A stretch of 64,000 nucleotides of DNA from Hyphomonadaceae bacterium (GCA_016714495.1 JADKDU010000006.1:1-64000); one strand, 5' to 3'; numbered from the stretch's first letter, positions 36,506 to 45,462 are shown. Program-made: numbers and translations. The notes: generated by a model not told the origin, from the letters alone.

Positions 36506-38188
36506 ATGCGCCTCGCTCGCCTTCTCCTCATTCCTGTCGCTGCATGGTTTGCAGCCTGTTCGCAGAAGCCTGAAACAGACGCTGAGCTTGTCGCCCGCGC
36601 CGGCGCGCCGCTTTTCAAGGGCATGGGCGAATTCCACCGCGTCATCGATACGAAGGACGCGGGCGCCCAGCGTTATTTCGACCAGGGTATGGTCCTCGCC
36701 TTCGGCTTCAACCACGCCGAAGCGATCCGCTCCTTCCGCGCCGCGCAGAAGCTCGATGCAAACTGCGCCATGTGCTTCTGGGGCGAGGCGCTGGCGACCG
36801 GCCCGAACATCAACGTCACCGCCAAGGGCAAGGCGATAATGTCGCCCGACGAGCAGAAGGCCGCATGGTCCGCGCTCGAAAAAGCAAAGGCCGTAGCCGC
36901 CTCCAAGCCCGAACTCGAACGAGACCTGATCGACGCTCTCGCTAAACGCTACGCGCCCGAACTCGTGGCCGACCGCGACCCGTTGGATCACGCCTACGCC
37001 GAAGCCCTCGGCGCGCTGGTGCAGAAATACCCGGCAGATGACGACATCGCTGCGATGTATGGCGAGGCGTGGATGAACACTATGCCGTGGAATTACTGGT
37101 CCGACGCCACGACGCCGCGCCCCGAAATCGTCCCCGTCATCGCCGCGCTCGAAAAGACCATCGCGCGCAGCCCGCAGCACCCGCTGGCGCTCCACCTCTA
37201 CATCCACGCCATGGAAGCCTCCGCCGCGCCCGAGAAGGCAGAGAAAGCGTCAGACACGCTTCTCGCCCTGGTCCCTGGCTCGGGCCATCTCGTCCACATG
37301 CCCGCTCACATCTACTGGCGCGTCGGCCGCTACAATGACGCCGCCGAGGCCAACATTCTCGCCGCCAAAATCGACGAGGATTACATCGCCCAATGCAACG
37401 CGCAGGGCTTCTATCCGGCGATGTACTATCCCCACAACATTCACTTCCTCTGGTCCGCCGCCTCCATGCAGGGCCAGAGCAAGCTCGCCATCGAGGCTGC
37501 GCGCAAGCTCGCCGACAATGTCAGCCTCGCACAGATCGACCAGTTCCCGACCATCGAATTCTTCAAGACCGTCCCGCTGCTTTCGCTGGTGCAGTTCGCG
37601 CACTGGGATGAAATCATGGCAGCGCCGCAACCGCGCGAAGACCTCAGCTATTCCAACGCCATCTGGCGCTATGCGCGCGGCGTCGCCCTCGCAAACACGG
37701 GCGATGTCAAAGGCGCGAAAGCCGAACTCGCCGCCATGCTCCCTCTGCTGTCGAACCCCAAAGTCATGGTGCTCGACGGCAATGACTATCCCGCCAGCGC
37801 CCTTCTCCAAATCGCAGACCATCTCCTGCGGGGCGAAATCGCCCTCGCCAGCAATGACGCCAAGGCCGCCGTCGCCGAATTCACCGCCGCCGTCGTCGGC
37901 CAGGATGCGCTACCCTACACTGAGCCGCCCTTCTGGTATTACCCCACCCGCCAGTCCCTAGGCGCCGCGCTCCTTGAAGCCGGCAAGCCGGCGGACGCAC
38001 AAGCGGTCTACGAGAAAGACCTGCAGCAATTCCCGCACAATGGCTGGTCCACCTTCGGGCTGATCGCGACGCTGGAAGCACAGGGCAAGATGGACGAAGC
38101 AGCGATGCACCGCGACCACTTCAAGGCGGTGTGGCAGTTCGCCGACGTCGAACTCAAAGGCTCTCGCCTCACCGCCTCGCCAATCTGA
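36506..38188 (+). CDS. Tetratricopeptide-repeat lipoprotein
   Basis: A 560-aa protein with lipobox FAAC (about Cys15). The mature N-terminal block is RYFDQGMVLAFGFNHAEAIRSF and NCAMCFWGEALATGPN, and the remainder is helical repeat sequence including HMPAHIYWRVGRY. This protein type, recognised by the FNHAEAIRSFRAA and CAMCFWG motifs, is widespread in Bacteroidetes and Alphaproteobacteria without a known role. TPR repeats suggest a protein-binding scaffold in the periplasm. The GGGAGAT ribosome site fixes the start at 36506. Confidence 0.8.
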   Translation: MRLARLLLIPVAAWFAACSQKPETDAELVARAGAPLFKGMGEFHRVIDTKDAGAQRYFDQGMVLAFGFNHAEAIRSFRAAQKLDANCAMCFWGEALATGPNINVTAKGKAIMSPDEQKAAWSALEKAKAVAASKPELERDLIDALAKRYAPELVADRDPLDHAYAEALGALVQKYPADDDIAAMYGEAWMNTMPWNYWSDATTPRPEIVPVIAALEKTIARSPQHPLALHLYIHAMEASAAPEKAEKASDTLLALVPGSGHLVHMPAHIYWRVGRYNDAAEANILAAKIDEDYIAQCNAQGFYPAMYYPHNIHFLWSAASMQGQSKLAIEAARKLADNVSLAQIDQFPTIEFFKTVPLLSLVQFAHWDEIMAAPQPREDLSYSNAIWRYARGVALANTGDVKGAKAELAAMLPLLSNPKVMVLDGNDYPASALLQIADHLLRGEIALASNDAKAAVAEFTAAVVGQDALPYTEPPFWYYPTRQSLGAALLEAGKPADAQAVYEKDLQQFPHNGWSTFGLIATLEAQGKMDEAAMHRDHFKAVWQFADVELKGSRLTASPI

Positions 38189-38242
38189 CGATCGCCTCGC
38201 TGAACTTATTGGCTGAACCGTCACCCGCCCTCATGTGCGGGC

Positions 38243-38833
38243 CTAGAGATGCCCGACAGGCGCGCCATAGTTCATTTCGACGCCCTTCATCGTGCGCGTT
38301 TCAGGCGGGGGAAGATCGCCTAGCGTCAGCGTCTGCTGCAGCTCTTCCTTGCGTGCCTGCATCACCTTGCCCAGCGCATCCATATCGAGCCCGGCCGCCT
38401 TGGCCTGCGCGAACATGCCTTCGCTGCGCTTTTCTTCTTCCTTGACGTGATGCTTGATCTCCTCCGACAGCACCGTGACCTTGGCGGCATAGAACTTGTC
38501 GTCCAGCGAGCCCTGGCTGATCTCGGCGATCAGGATCTTCGCCCCGTCATGCTCGACATAGGCCTCATCCAGCAGGTCTTCCTCAACGGCCTCTTTGCAG
38601 GCTGGATAGAAAATCTCTTCCTCGATCATCGTATGGATGGTGAGCTCCATGCAGATCTGCTGCGCGATCTTCTGCTTCTGCTCCTTGCGCGTCGACCTCT
38701 CAAATTTCTCGAACAATTCCTCGACCAACCTATGATCAGCCTTGAGCAAGGCGATCGCGTCCAGCGGCTCCGCGCTCTTCCCGCTCTTTCCGTTCCGTGC
38801 GTTCTTTCCGTTCTTCATTTTGGTCGCCATCAT
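38243..38833 (-). CDS. Hemerythrin-domain protein
   Basis: A 196-aa cytoplasmic protein with an N-terminal Lys/Asn-rich tail and a hemerythrin HHE bundle. Iron-ligand residues are in LLKADHRLVEELFEKFE (first His), LTIHTMIEEEIFYPA (HxxxE) and LDEAYVEHDGAK, then IKHHVKEEEK. Such proteins bind a di-iron centre that can hold oxygen or NO. The Lys-rich N-terminus may contact nucleic acid. Convergent to the TPR gene. Confidence 0.85.
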   Translation of the reverse strand: MMATKMKNGKNARNGKSGKSAEPLDAIALLKADHRLVEELFEKFERSTRKEQKQKIAQQICMELTIHTMIEEEIFYPACKEAVEEDLLDEAYVEHDGAKILIAEISQGSLDDKFYAAKVTVLSEEIKHHVKEEEKRSEGMFAQAKAAGLDMDALGKVMQARKEELQQTLTLGDLPPPETRTMKGVEMNYGAPVGHL

Positions 38834-39159
38834 GCCCTCGTGTGTTTGTTGTCGTAGTTACGCGGCGTCCAGAATGCGGTTCCGCAACAACCCGTGCGGC
38901 TCCACCAGAGTCTGCATACAACGGCAGCGCCCTGCGCCTGGATCAATCTGGCCGCTCTCAGATTGTGTCCTGCGCGACCCAAACAACCTCACCATCCCCA
39001 AACGCTGCGCCGCACTTCGCTCGTCCCGCGCCTGATGGCGGCTGATCGCGCCTGCCCACCTTGGCCCCACACCTGCCATGACGCCCAATGCGTAAGGCTG
39101 TCCATCGTTCAGCGGGGGAGCTTGCCTGCCTGTCCTTTCGATGATACTGGAAATATCAA
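38834..39159. other. Intergenic region upstream of the arsenic operon
   Basis: This 326-base gap separates the hemerythrin gene and arsR. I see no convincing gene or tRNA. Near the right end there is an ArsR-operator-like inverted repeat (annotated separately). Confidence 0.6.
39142..39158 (+). promoter_or_regulatory. Candidate ArsR operator
   Basis: Inverted repeat TGATA-CTGGAAA-TATCA (perfect 5-bp arms, 7-base spacer), directly before the arsR ATG at 39160. Its position would let ArsR block transcription initiation of the operon. Confidence 0.5.
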
Positions 39160-39528
39160 ATGATTACGCAACACGCAGTTTCCGCGCTCGGCGCGCTGGC
39201 TCAGGAACACCGCCTCGCTGTGTTTCGCATGCTGGTGAAAGCCGGTCAGAAGGGGATGCCCGCAGGCGAGATCGCCGCCGAATTGGGCGTGCCTTCATCC
39301 TCTCTGTCCTTCCATCTTGCGCACCTCAATCGCGCCGGCCTCGTCACGCATCGGCGCGAAAGCCGCTCGCTGATCTACACCGCCGATTTCGATGCGATGA
39401 ACGGCCTCCTGGCCTATCTGGTCGAGGACTGCTGCCAGGGCAGCCCCGAGATCTGCACGCCGATGGCCGAAACCGTCAGTCGCGCCGCCTGCTGCCCGCC
39501 CGCCCCGAAGAAGAAAGCCCGCGCATGA
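39160..39528 (+). CDS. arsR: ArsR-family arsenic-responsive repressor
   Basis: A 122-aa winged-helix repressor. The DNA-binding helix is VPSSSLSFHLAHLNRAGLV. A Cys-rich C-terminal segment (EDCCQGSPEIC, then RAACCPPAPK) matches the class of ArsR that binds As(III) near the C-terminus rather than in the recognition helix. Its stop overlaps the arsI start, and the operon continues arsI-arsC-aqpS. Confidence 0.9.
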   Translation: MITQHAVSALGALAQEHRLAVFRMLVKAGQKGMPAGEIAAELGVPSSSLSFHLAHLNRAGLVTHRRESRSLIYTADFDAMNGLLAYLVEDCCQGSPEICTPMAETVSRAACCPPAPKKKARA

Positions 39529-39983
39529 AACGCCTGCATATCCACGTCGCCGTCGAGAATCTTCCCAAATCCATTTCCTTCTATTCGACGCTGTTCAACA
39601 CGCAGCCAGTCGTCGTGAAGGACGATTACGCCAAATGGATGCTGGACGATCCCCGCGTGAATTTTGCGATCTCGGACCGCGCCCGCATCGCCGGCGTCGA
39701 TCATCTCGGCATCCAGACCGAGACGCGTGAAGAACTTGCCGAACTCGCCGATCGCATGAAGGCTGCAGGCGAAGTCACCCGCGATCAGGAAGCCACGACC
39801 TGCTGCTACGCCAGATCCGACAAGACCTGGGTCAATGATCCGCAAGGCATTCGCTGGGAGACGTTCCACACCTTCGGCGAAGCAACCACTTACGGCGAGG
39901 ACGAGCCCGACGTGAAGCTCAACGCCAAGGCCGCCTGCTGTCCGCCCGCAACCAGCGCTCCACCGGCCAAGGCCTGCTGCTGA
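39525..39983 (+). CDS. arsI: ArsI/CadI-type dioxygenase (C-As lyase)
   Basis: A 152-aa vicinal-oxygen-chelate protein that cleaves the carbon-arsenic bond of methylarsenite. The start KRLHIHVAVENLPKSISFY gives the first metal His. The paired cysteines in ATTCCYA fit the trivalent-arsenic site of ArsI, and DPQGIRWETFHT carries the Glu ligand. The tail is cysteine-rich (AACCPP...KACC). ATGA overlap couples it to arsR. Confidence 0.87.
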   Translation: MKRLHIHVAVENLPKSISFYSTLFNTQPVVVKDDYAKWMLDDPRVNFAISDRARIAGVDHLGIQTETREELAELADRMKAAGEVTRDQEATTCCYARSDKTWVNDPQGIRWETFHTFGEATTYGEDEPDVKLNAKAACCPPATSAPPAKACC

Positions 39984-40007
39984 CATTTCTCACCAGGGGA
40001 CAAGACA

Positions 40008-40505
40008 ATGCCTGACGCACGCGTTTTCAACGTGCTCTTCCTGTGCACCGGGAACTCGGCGCGCAGCATCCTGGCCGAAGCCATCCTCAACCGCTCAGGC
40101 GCAGGCCGGTTCAAGGCCTACAGCGCCGGCTCGCACCCCAATGGCGCGGTCAACCCGCACGCCCTGAAATTGCTGAAAGCCATGAACTATTCCGCCGACG
40201 GCTTCAGGTCGAAATCGTGGGATGAGTTCGCAGGCGCCGACGCCCCGCAGATGGACTTCGTGTTCACGGTCTGCGGTGATGCAGCCGACGAAGTCTGCCC
40301 GATCTGGCCGGGCCATCCGATGACTGCGCATTGGGGCGTCCCCGACCCCGCGCGCGTCGAAGGGACGGATGCAGTCAAGGGCGCGGCCTTCGCAGACACC
40401 TATCGCATGCTGGACACGCGCATCAACGCGTTCACCAGCCTCCCGCTCGCCTCGCTCGACAAGCTCAGCCTGCAGCGCCGCCTCAACGACATCGGCCGGC
40501 AATGA
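40008..40505 (+). CDS. arsC: Arsenate reductase, low-molecular-weight phosphatase type
   Basis: A 165-aa LMW protein-tyrosine-phosphatase-fold enzyme that reduces arsenate to arsenite. The P-loop CTGNSAR (Cys13 to Arg19) is at the N-terminus. The C-terminal tail has further cysteines (VCGDAADEVCPIWPG) fitting the thiol relay of thioredoxin-coupled ArsC. It lies 24 bases after arsI and overlaps the aqpS start. Confidence 0.9.
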   Translation: MPDARVFNVLFLCTGNSARSILAEAILNRSGAGRFKAYSAGSHPNGAVNPHALKLLKAMNYSADGFRSKSWDEFAGADAPQMDFVFTVCGDAADEVCPIWPGHPMTAHWGVPDPARVEGTDAVKGAAFADTYRMLDTRINAFTSLPLASLDKLSLQRRLNDIGRQ

Positions 40506-41164
40506 CGCTCGGGCGACGCCTTGCGGCCGAAGCACTCGGCACGCTGCTGCTAGTCGGCTGCGTGATAGGTTCCGGCATCCTCGCCGACCGCCTGTCGCCC
40601 GACGACGCGGTCGCCCTGCTCGGCAACACGCTCGCAACCGGCGCGATGCTCGCCGTGCTGATCCTCGCGCTGGGCCCAATATCAGGCGCGCATTTCAATC
40701 CAGCCGTCACGCTGGTCATGGCGCTGCGCCGCGAGCTGAAGGCGCTCGCGGCCGCCGCCTACATAGCCGCGCAGCTTGCAGGCGGCTTGCTCGGCATGCT
40801 CCTCGCCCACGCCATGTTCGAACACCCGCTTCTCCAACTCTCCACACACGCCCGCGCCGGCTTCGGCGTCATGCTCTCCGAAGGCGTCGCGACTTTCGCA
40901 CTCGTATTCGTCATTCTCGCCGTCCGGCGCACGCGCCCCGACGCGGTCGCCTGGGCCGTCGCGCTCGTCATCGTCGCAGGCTATTGGTGGACAGCCTCCA
41001 CCTCCTTTGCCAACCCGGCCGTGACACTGGCGCGTTCGCTCACCGACACCTTCTCCGGCATTCGCCCAGCCGACGCGCCGGGCTTCATCCTCGCTCAACT
41101 CACCGGCGCTCTCGCCGCCCTGGGCGCGAGCGCGTTGCTGTTCGATTGGCAAGCGAAAGCATAG
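40502..41164 (+). CDS. aqpS: MIP-family arsenite channel (AqpS-like)
   Basis: A 220-aa aquaporin-fold protein with six hydrophobic helices and two NPA motifs (HFNPAVTL at N66 and FANPAVTLAR at N171). In the arsenic operon of Sinorhizobium an aquaglyceroporin takes the place of an ArsB pump so arsenite made by ArsC can leave down its gradient. This gene's position after arsC and its ATGA overlap support the same arrangement. Confidence 0.88.
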   Translation: MTLGRRLAAEALGTLLLVGCVIGSGILADRLSPDDAVALLGNTLATGAMLAVLILALGPISGAHFNPAVTLVMALRRELKALAAAAYIAAQLAGGLLGMLLAHAMFEHPLLQLSTHARAGFGVMLSEGVATFALVFVILAVRRTRPDAVAWAVALVIVAGYWWTASTSFANPAVTLARSLTDTFSGIRPADAPGFILAQLTGALAALGASALLFDWQAKA

Positions 41165-41204
41165 GTTCCCTGACCCAGTGAGCGATTGCAGCCCAAACAC
41201 GGAA

Positions 41205-41435
41205 TTAGGGTCGCCACGCATCGCCCTTCCTCCAGTTGCACGCCGCATGCGCGAGCTGAAGATTCGCCGGCTCGTCCGTTCCACCCTTCACGCGTGGTCG
41301 TATGTGATCAAACGTCGGCCGCTTCTTCTTCCAGACGGTCGCATGCGGCGCATCAAACCGCCCCGCCGGCATCGCCTCGCCGCAAATGGCGCAGCGCCCT
41401 TCCTGCTTCGCCCAGAGCTGATCAAACAGGCTCAG
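41205..41435 (-). CDS. HNH endonuclease-type protein starting at CTG
   Basis: A 76-aa protein with LWAKQEGRCAICGE (CxxC), PTFDHIRPRVKGGTD (catalytic His region) and LAHAACNWRKGD, a full HNH core. The only start that keeps the usual MSLFDQLWAKQEG beginning is CTG at 41433-41435, overlapping the folD stop (CTGA) with an AGGAG ribosome site 8 bases upstream. No ATG, GTG or TTG is available. HNH proteins can nick DNA; a role here is unknown. Confidence 0.75.
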   Translation of the reverse strand: MSLFDQLWAKQEGRCAICGEAMPAGRFDAPHATVWKKKRPTFDHIRPRVKGGTDEPANLQLAHAACNWRKGDAWRP

Positions 41436-42325
41436 GCCTCAATCTCCTGTGGCACATCCCAGCCCCGCCGCGCACAAGCGGCAAGAACCGTGTTCCGCAG
41501 CAAGCAAGCCACCGTCATCAAGCCGACGCCGCCCGGCACCGGCGTGATGAACCCCGCCACCTCGCGGCACTCCGCAAAATGCGCATCGCCAACGACTCGC
41601 GTTTTCCCCTCGCCCTTTTCAGGCGCCCGAATGCGGTTGATGCCCACATCGATTACAACCGATCCTGGCTTCACCCAATCGCCCCGCACCATCTCCGGCC
41701 GCCCCACCGCCGGCACAAGAATATCCGCCGTCCGGCACAGCTCTCTCAGATTCGTCGTCTTCGAATGCGCGATCGTCACCGTGCAGCTCTCGGCCAGGAA
41801 CAGCATCGCCGCCGGCTTGCCCACCAGGATCGAACGCCCGATCACCACCACATTCTTTCCGGAAAGATCATTCCCCAGCGCATGCTTCACCATGATTACG
41901 CAGCCCACAGGCGTGCATGGCCGCAAGCCCGGCTTGCCTAGCAGAAGCCGCCCTGCCGAAAGTTCCGTCAGCCCGTCGACATCCTTTAGCGGATCAATGC
42001 ACGCCAATGCCTTCGGCTCATCGAGATGCTTCGGCAGCGGCAGCTGCAGCAGGATGCCATCGACTTCGGGGTCAGCGCTCAGCCGCTTCAGCTCGGTCTC
42101 GATCTCGTCCTGCGTCGCGCTCGCCGGATACCGCTTGGTGATCGAGCGCATGCCCGCCGCTTCGGTCTTCTCACCCTTGGATTTCACATACAGCGCACTG
42201 GCCGGATCATCGCCCACCAGAACCACAGCCAGGCACGGGCTGCCGGGCAGCGTTGCGACCGCAGCAGCCGCCGCCGCCCTCACCTTTTCAGAGACAATCT
42301 TCCCGTCGATCAATTCCGCCGTCAT
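41432..42325 (-). CDS. folD: Methylenetetrahydrofolate dehydrogenase/cyclohydrolase
   Basis: Bifunctional one-carbon enzyme (297 aa) interconverting methylene-, methenyl- and formyl-tetrahydrofolate with NADP. Catalytic Lys/Tyr lie in the N-terminal half (ALYVKSKGEKTEAAGM) and ILLQLPLPKHLDEP is the FolD signature. The NADP Rossmann block is VVIGRSILVGKPAAMLFL, followed by PVPGGVGLMTVACLL. It directly follows DUF167 and YggT genes on the same strand. Confidence 0.95.
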   Translation of the reverse strand: MTAELIDGKIVSEKVRAAAAAAVATLPGSPCLAVVLVGDDPASALYVKSKGEKTEAAGMRSITKRYPASATQDEIETELKRLSADPEVDGILLQLPLPKHLDEPKALACIDPLKDVDGLTELSAGRLLLGKPGLRPCTPVGCVIMVKHALGNDLSGKNVVVIGRSILVGKPAAMLFLAESCTVTIAHSKTTNLRELCRTADILVPAVGRPEMVRGDWVKPGSVVIDVGINRIRAPEKGEGKTRVVGDAHFAECREVAGFITPVPGGVGLMTVACLLRNTVLAACARRGWDVPQEIEA

Positions 42326-42642
42326 CAGCGCACATCCAGCAGGGCTTCGATGGCCGCTCCTATAGACGGGTCAGCGGAGATTCGCACGGTCTTGATGCGC
42401 TGGGTCTCGCCCTTCTCCACCGAAACTGCGGATTTCGGCAGGCCGAGCGCCTTGGCGATCACCTGTTCGATGGCGGCGTTGGCCTTGCCTTTCTCAGGCA
42501 CGGCCCGAACTCGCACTTTCAGGAAGGTCTGGCCCGCGGCGTCCTCGCCGGGCCCCTCGATCGCGTCTTTGGACGCGTTGGGCTGCGCCCGCACCCGGAT
42601 TTCCGCCCCGCCCGCGATCAACCGCCAGCAAGGCCCGCCCAT
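42325..42642 (-). CDS. DUF167 family protein
   Basis: A 105-aa protein of the DUF167/YggU family: IRVRAQPNASKDAIEG and VRVRAVPEKGKANAAIEQVI. YggT-YggU pairs are near-universal in Proteobacteria; the function is unsettled. The stop overlaps the folD start by one base, implying cotranscription. Confidence 0.9.
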   Translation of the reverse strand: MGGPCWRLIAGGAEIRVRAQPNASKDAIEGPGEDAAGQTFLKVRVRAVPEKGKANAAIEQVIAKALGLPKSAVSVEKGETQRIKTVRISADPSIGAAIEALLDVR

Positions 42643-42646
42643 CGGC

Positions 42647-42937
42647 TCAGATCACGTTGGGATAGACGTAACGCCACATGACGTCGCGCAGCAGGAAAAT
42701 GATCAGGATCAGGATCAGGCCCGACAGGTCGATCCCGTTGAACGGCCGAACAACGGCCCGGATCGGCTTCAGCATCGGTTCGGTGATCGCGCCCAGGAAA
42801 TTCCAGACCTGCCAGACGAACTGGTTGCGCCTGTTGATCACGTTGAACGCGATCAGCCACGACATCACCGCCTGGATGATCAGGACCCAGACCACCAAGT
42901 TCAGGATCACGTCCAGGACAAGAATTACCGACTTCAT
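42647..42937 (-). CDS. YggT family membrane protein
   Basis: A 96-aa inner-membrane protein with two hydrophobic segments (ILVLDVILNLVVWVLIIQAVMSW and a C-terminal one) and the conserved block FLGAITEPMLKPIRAVVRP. YggT proteins have been linked to osmotic stress and cell division. First gene of the yggT-DUF167-folD-HNH group. Confidence 0.92.
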   Translation of the reverse strand: MKSVILVLDVILNLVVWVLIIQAVMSWLIAFNVINRRNQFVWQVWNFLGAITEPMLKPIRAVVRPFNGIDLSGLILILIIFLLRDVMWRYVYPNVI

Positions 42938-43127
42938 GGTCTCTCCGCAGGCGGCCCGGCCACAGGGGCCCGTCTGGATGTAGGATCCAGTCGCCTCATT
43001 TCATACCGTGCGGGTTTAGAATTGGGAAACGGAAGAAATCGGGGGAATAGCGGGGTCGAAGGCTCCGGCCGGGTGTTTCGATCGTCTCGACTAACTCACT
43101 TTTCAGCAAAATCACTCGGGCGCCATC

Positions 43128-43673
43128 TCACGCCGCCTTCGGCAATGCGATCGCTAATAGCGGTCGCGCCGCCTGTGACCGGCCCGCGATCACCGCCCGA
43201 TTCGCAAATGACGGCGCCGATTTACCTGTGATCGCGGCTTCGTCGGCGCTCGCAATGCCTTCGACTATGTCGCCGTCTGCAGGAATGATGTCGCCGGTTC
43301 CACAGACGACGTAAGCGTCTTTCTGCAACTGGGTCACGGGTGCTTTCTCTTCGCGATCGCTGCGCAGCAGGCGCGCGATGGTCTGGCGAGGCGCCTTGCG
43401 CAGGCTTTCGGCCTAAGCCTTGCCTCGCCCCTGTGGGACAGCTTGAGCGAAGTTCGCGAATAGAACCGTGAAACACAGCCACAACGCCGTCTGGGCGATC
43501 AAAGCTCGATCTTCGATCGCCGTGTAAACCCCGATAATCGACAGGATGGCGCCGCTCATGGTCACGAACATGACCGCATGGCGCACGATCAGTCGTAGAT
43601 CGAGCTTGCGTAATGCATCGCCGCTGGCTGGGCCGACAATCGACCAGTCGAACAATAAAGGCGGCTTGCGCAT
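43128..43673 (-). pseudogene. Decayed kdpB (K+-transporting ATPase B subunit) N-terminal remnant
   Basis: One reading frame carries the KdpB N-terminal region, FDWSIVGPASGDALRKLDLRL and VYTAIEDRALIAQTALWLCF, then GRGKA, a TAG stop (43413-43415, CAG in the ancestral sense), and continues with RLLRSDREEKAPV, VCGTGDIIPADGDIVEGIASADEAAITGKSAP. After that the sequence is unlike KdpB. About 180 of some 680 codons remain and the catalytic DKTGT region is gone. No kdpA or kdpC is adjacent. It marks the left end of the accessory region. Confidence 0.85.
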
Positions 43674-44094
43674 GAGGAGTTGCCTCGGTCACGCTGACGG
43701 ACTCCTCAGAATTTTTCGGGAGGACCAGCGATGGCGCCAGAAACGCTTGATCGATTTTGGGCGGACGGGCGGCGTCAACCATGCAGTGGACGATGGAGCC
43801 AGTTTCGAATTGTGAAGCTGTTGCGCCAACGTTTTCAACGAGCCGCCTTCGATTCCGTGCTCGAGATCAGGCAAGCGCCAGGACCCGGCCGCCGAACAGT
43901 AAAAAACACAATCGCCAGCTTCCGGCGTCCTTCGAAAATGCGGAGTGTTTCCTGGCCTCAAATGTCTTCCTAAAACAAACGGAGACAGCCGATGCATCCG
44001 GGCATTCGTCTACCATTTGCGGTTCGCCCGCCTGGACGCACTCCGGGTTATTCCAGTCCCTTCACAGTGCGGGCGCTGCACAAGCCCGCCATGG
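43674..44094. other. Gap without a recognisable gene
   Basis: This 421-base stretch lies between the kdpB remnant and cbpM. Short frames exist on both strands, including a 47-codon plus-strand frame from an ATG at 43992 that runs into the end of cbpM, but none shows family motifs. It looks like decayed sequence at the island boundary. Confidence 0.5.
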
Positions 44095-44367
44095 CTAGCT
44101 GCGGCGACGCCTTGTCAACTCTACGAGCGCTCGCCTGAGGTCGTGGACCTGATCTATCAAGTGAAGCGCGACGCCAACGCCTTCCGTATTCACGCCGAGA
44201 TCATCAATAAGATTCTGGATCAACTGAGCGCGTGCGAGGTCGGTCTCAGAAAACTCCAGCGTGTCAAATCGACCTCGCGGCAGGAGCCACTCTTCTTCAA
44301 TCCATATTTCCAATGTTGCGCGATCGATCTTCGCGCGCGTCACAAAATCAGAGAGCGTGAGCGTCAT
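44095..44367 (-). CDS. cbpM: CbpM-type modulator of CbpA
   Basis: A 90-aa protein with MTLTLSDFVTRAKIDRATLEIWIEEEWLLP, the CbpM/MerR-like start. CbpM binds the J domain of CbpA and blocks its co-chaperone action. The start overlaps the stop of the upstream cbpA gene (ATGA at 44364-44367), the expected partner order. Confidence 0.85.
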   Translation of the reverse strand: MTLTLSDFVTRAKIDRATLEIWIEEEWLLPRGRFDTLEFSETDLARAQLIQNLIDDLGVNTEGVGVALHLIDQVHDLRRALVELTRRRRS

Positions 44368-45257
44368 GGCGCAAACTCCTTTCGTACATCCTCCTCGCCC
44401 TTGGGCGACCAAGTTGCGAGAAACGCCTCAAGCTCTGCGTCAGGCTCTTTGGGAAGGGCGACTTTCAGCGTGACGAGAAGATCTCCGGGCGATTTCGGCA
44501 GGGCGACGCCCTTGCCTTTCAATCTTAAGACCGTCCCCGAGGTCGATCCTTTAGGCACGGTAAGCACGACGACGCCGGACGGCGTCGGCGCCTTCACCTT
44601 GGCTCCAAGGACAGCTTCTTTCAACGTGATAGGCAGGTCGATACGGACATCATTGCCCTCCCGACGGAAGAACCGGTGCGGCCGGATGGAGATCACCGCC
44701 ATGAGGTCGCCTGGAGAACCTTCGCCCGGCGCAGCAGCGCCTTTACCCTTGAGGCGTAAGACCTGTCCGTCCTCAACACCGGGCGGTATGGTCAGGTTGA
44801 TTGTGGATCCGTCCGGCAATGGCAATTGCCGCGATGCGCCTGTGATGGTCTCGAGGAGGTCCACAGCTAGTTGCGCCTGCAGGTCCGCTCCCCGCGCCGA
44901 CCGACGACGACGACCAAGAAGCTCGGCGAATAGCTCGTCGGTGTCGGCGAAATCCGCAAAGCCTGAACCGCTGGCATAGCGACCGTCACCGTCCTCAGCT
45001 GCGAAGTCGCGGTAATATTTTTGTTGCGGTCGCTCTGCGCCAGAAGCGTCAATCTCACCCGCATCAAACCTCCGGCGTTTCTCCGGATCCGAAAGAAAAT
45101 CGTAGGCTGCGGAAATCTCCTTGAACTTGGCTTCCGCCTCCTTGTCTCCGGGATTGACGTCAGGATGATGCTTGCGTGCGAGTCGGCGATACACCTTCTT
45201 GATCTCTTCATTCGGCGCTGTCCGCGCAACGCCGAGCGCTTCATAGGGATCTTTCAC
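44364..45257 (-). CDS. cbpA: CbpA/DnaJ-type co-chaperone
   Basis: A 297-aa J-protein without the DnaJ zinc finger. The J domain (1-70) holds HPD in RLARKHHPDVNPGDKE. Two C-terminal client-binding domains follow (INLTIPPGVEDGQVLRLKGKG and VVLTVPKGSTSGTVLRLKGKG). CbpA partners DnaK under stationary-phase or stress conditions. It belongs to the stress island at its left end; no FNR-like box is seen in its upstream gap. Confidence 0.92.
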   Translation of the reverse strand: MKDPYEALGVARTAPNEEIKKVYRRLARKHHPDVNPGDKEAEAKFKEISAAYDFLSDPEKRRRFDAGEIDASGAERPQQKYYRDFAAEDGDGRYASGSGFADFADTDELFAELLGRRRRSARGADLQAQLAVDLLETITGASRQLPLPDGSTINLTIPPGVEDGQVLRLKGKGAAAPGEGSPGDLMAVISIRPHRFFRREGNDVRIDLPITLKEAVLGAKVKAPTPSGVVVLTVPKGSTSGTVLRLKGKGVALPKSPGDLLVTLKVALPKEPDAELEAFLATWSPKGEEDVRKEFAP

Positions 45258-45462
45258 GGCGCGCTATCCTGGCTTTCGCGTTATTCGTCGTTGACCACAG
45301 TTCGGGGCCGGCCAACCCAATACCACTTATCTTCGCGACGCGCCGACCGAATTTGACCTTGCCTCTGTCTCCATCAGCGCGAGCGTTTGTAACGTGGGCT
45401 AAGCGGACCGCTGAGCGGGACGGTTATTCCGCCGATAGGCGCTCCGATGCCCAGCCCGTCCC

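Noticed and set aside
43992..44135. 47-codon plus-strand frame with CGGAGA before its ATG
   Set aside because: No family match, overlaps the 3' end of cbpM, and surrounding sequence looks decayed.
45258..45462. Possible FNR box before cbpA (TTGACCACAGTTCG)
   Set aside because: Right half does not fit (TTCG instead of TCAA) and there is no palindrome.
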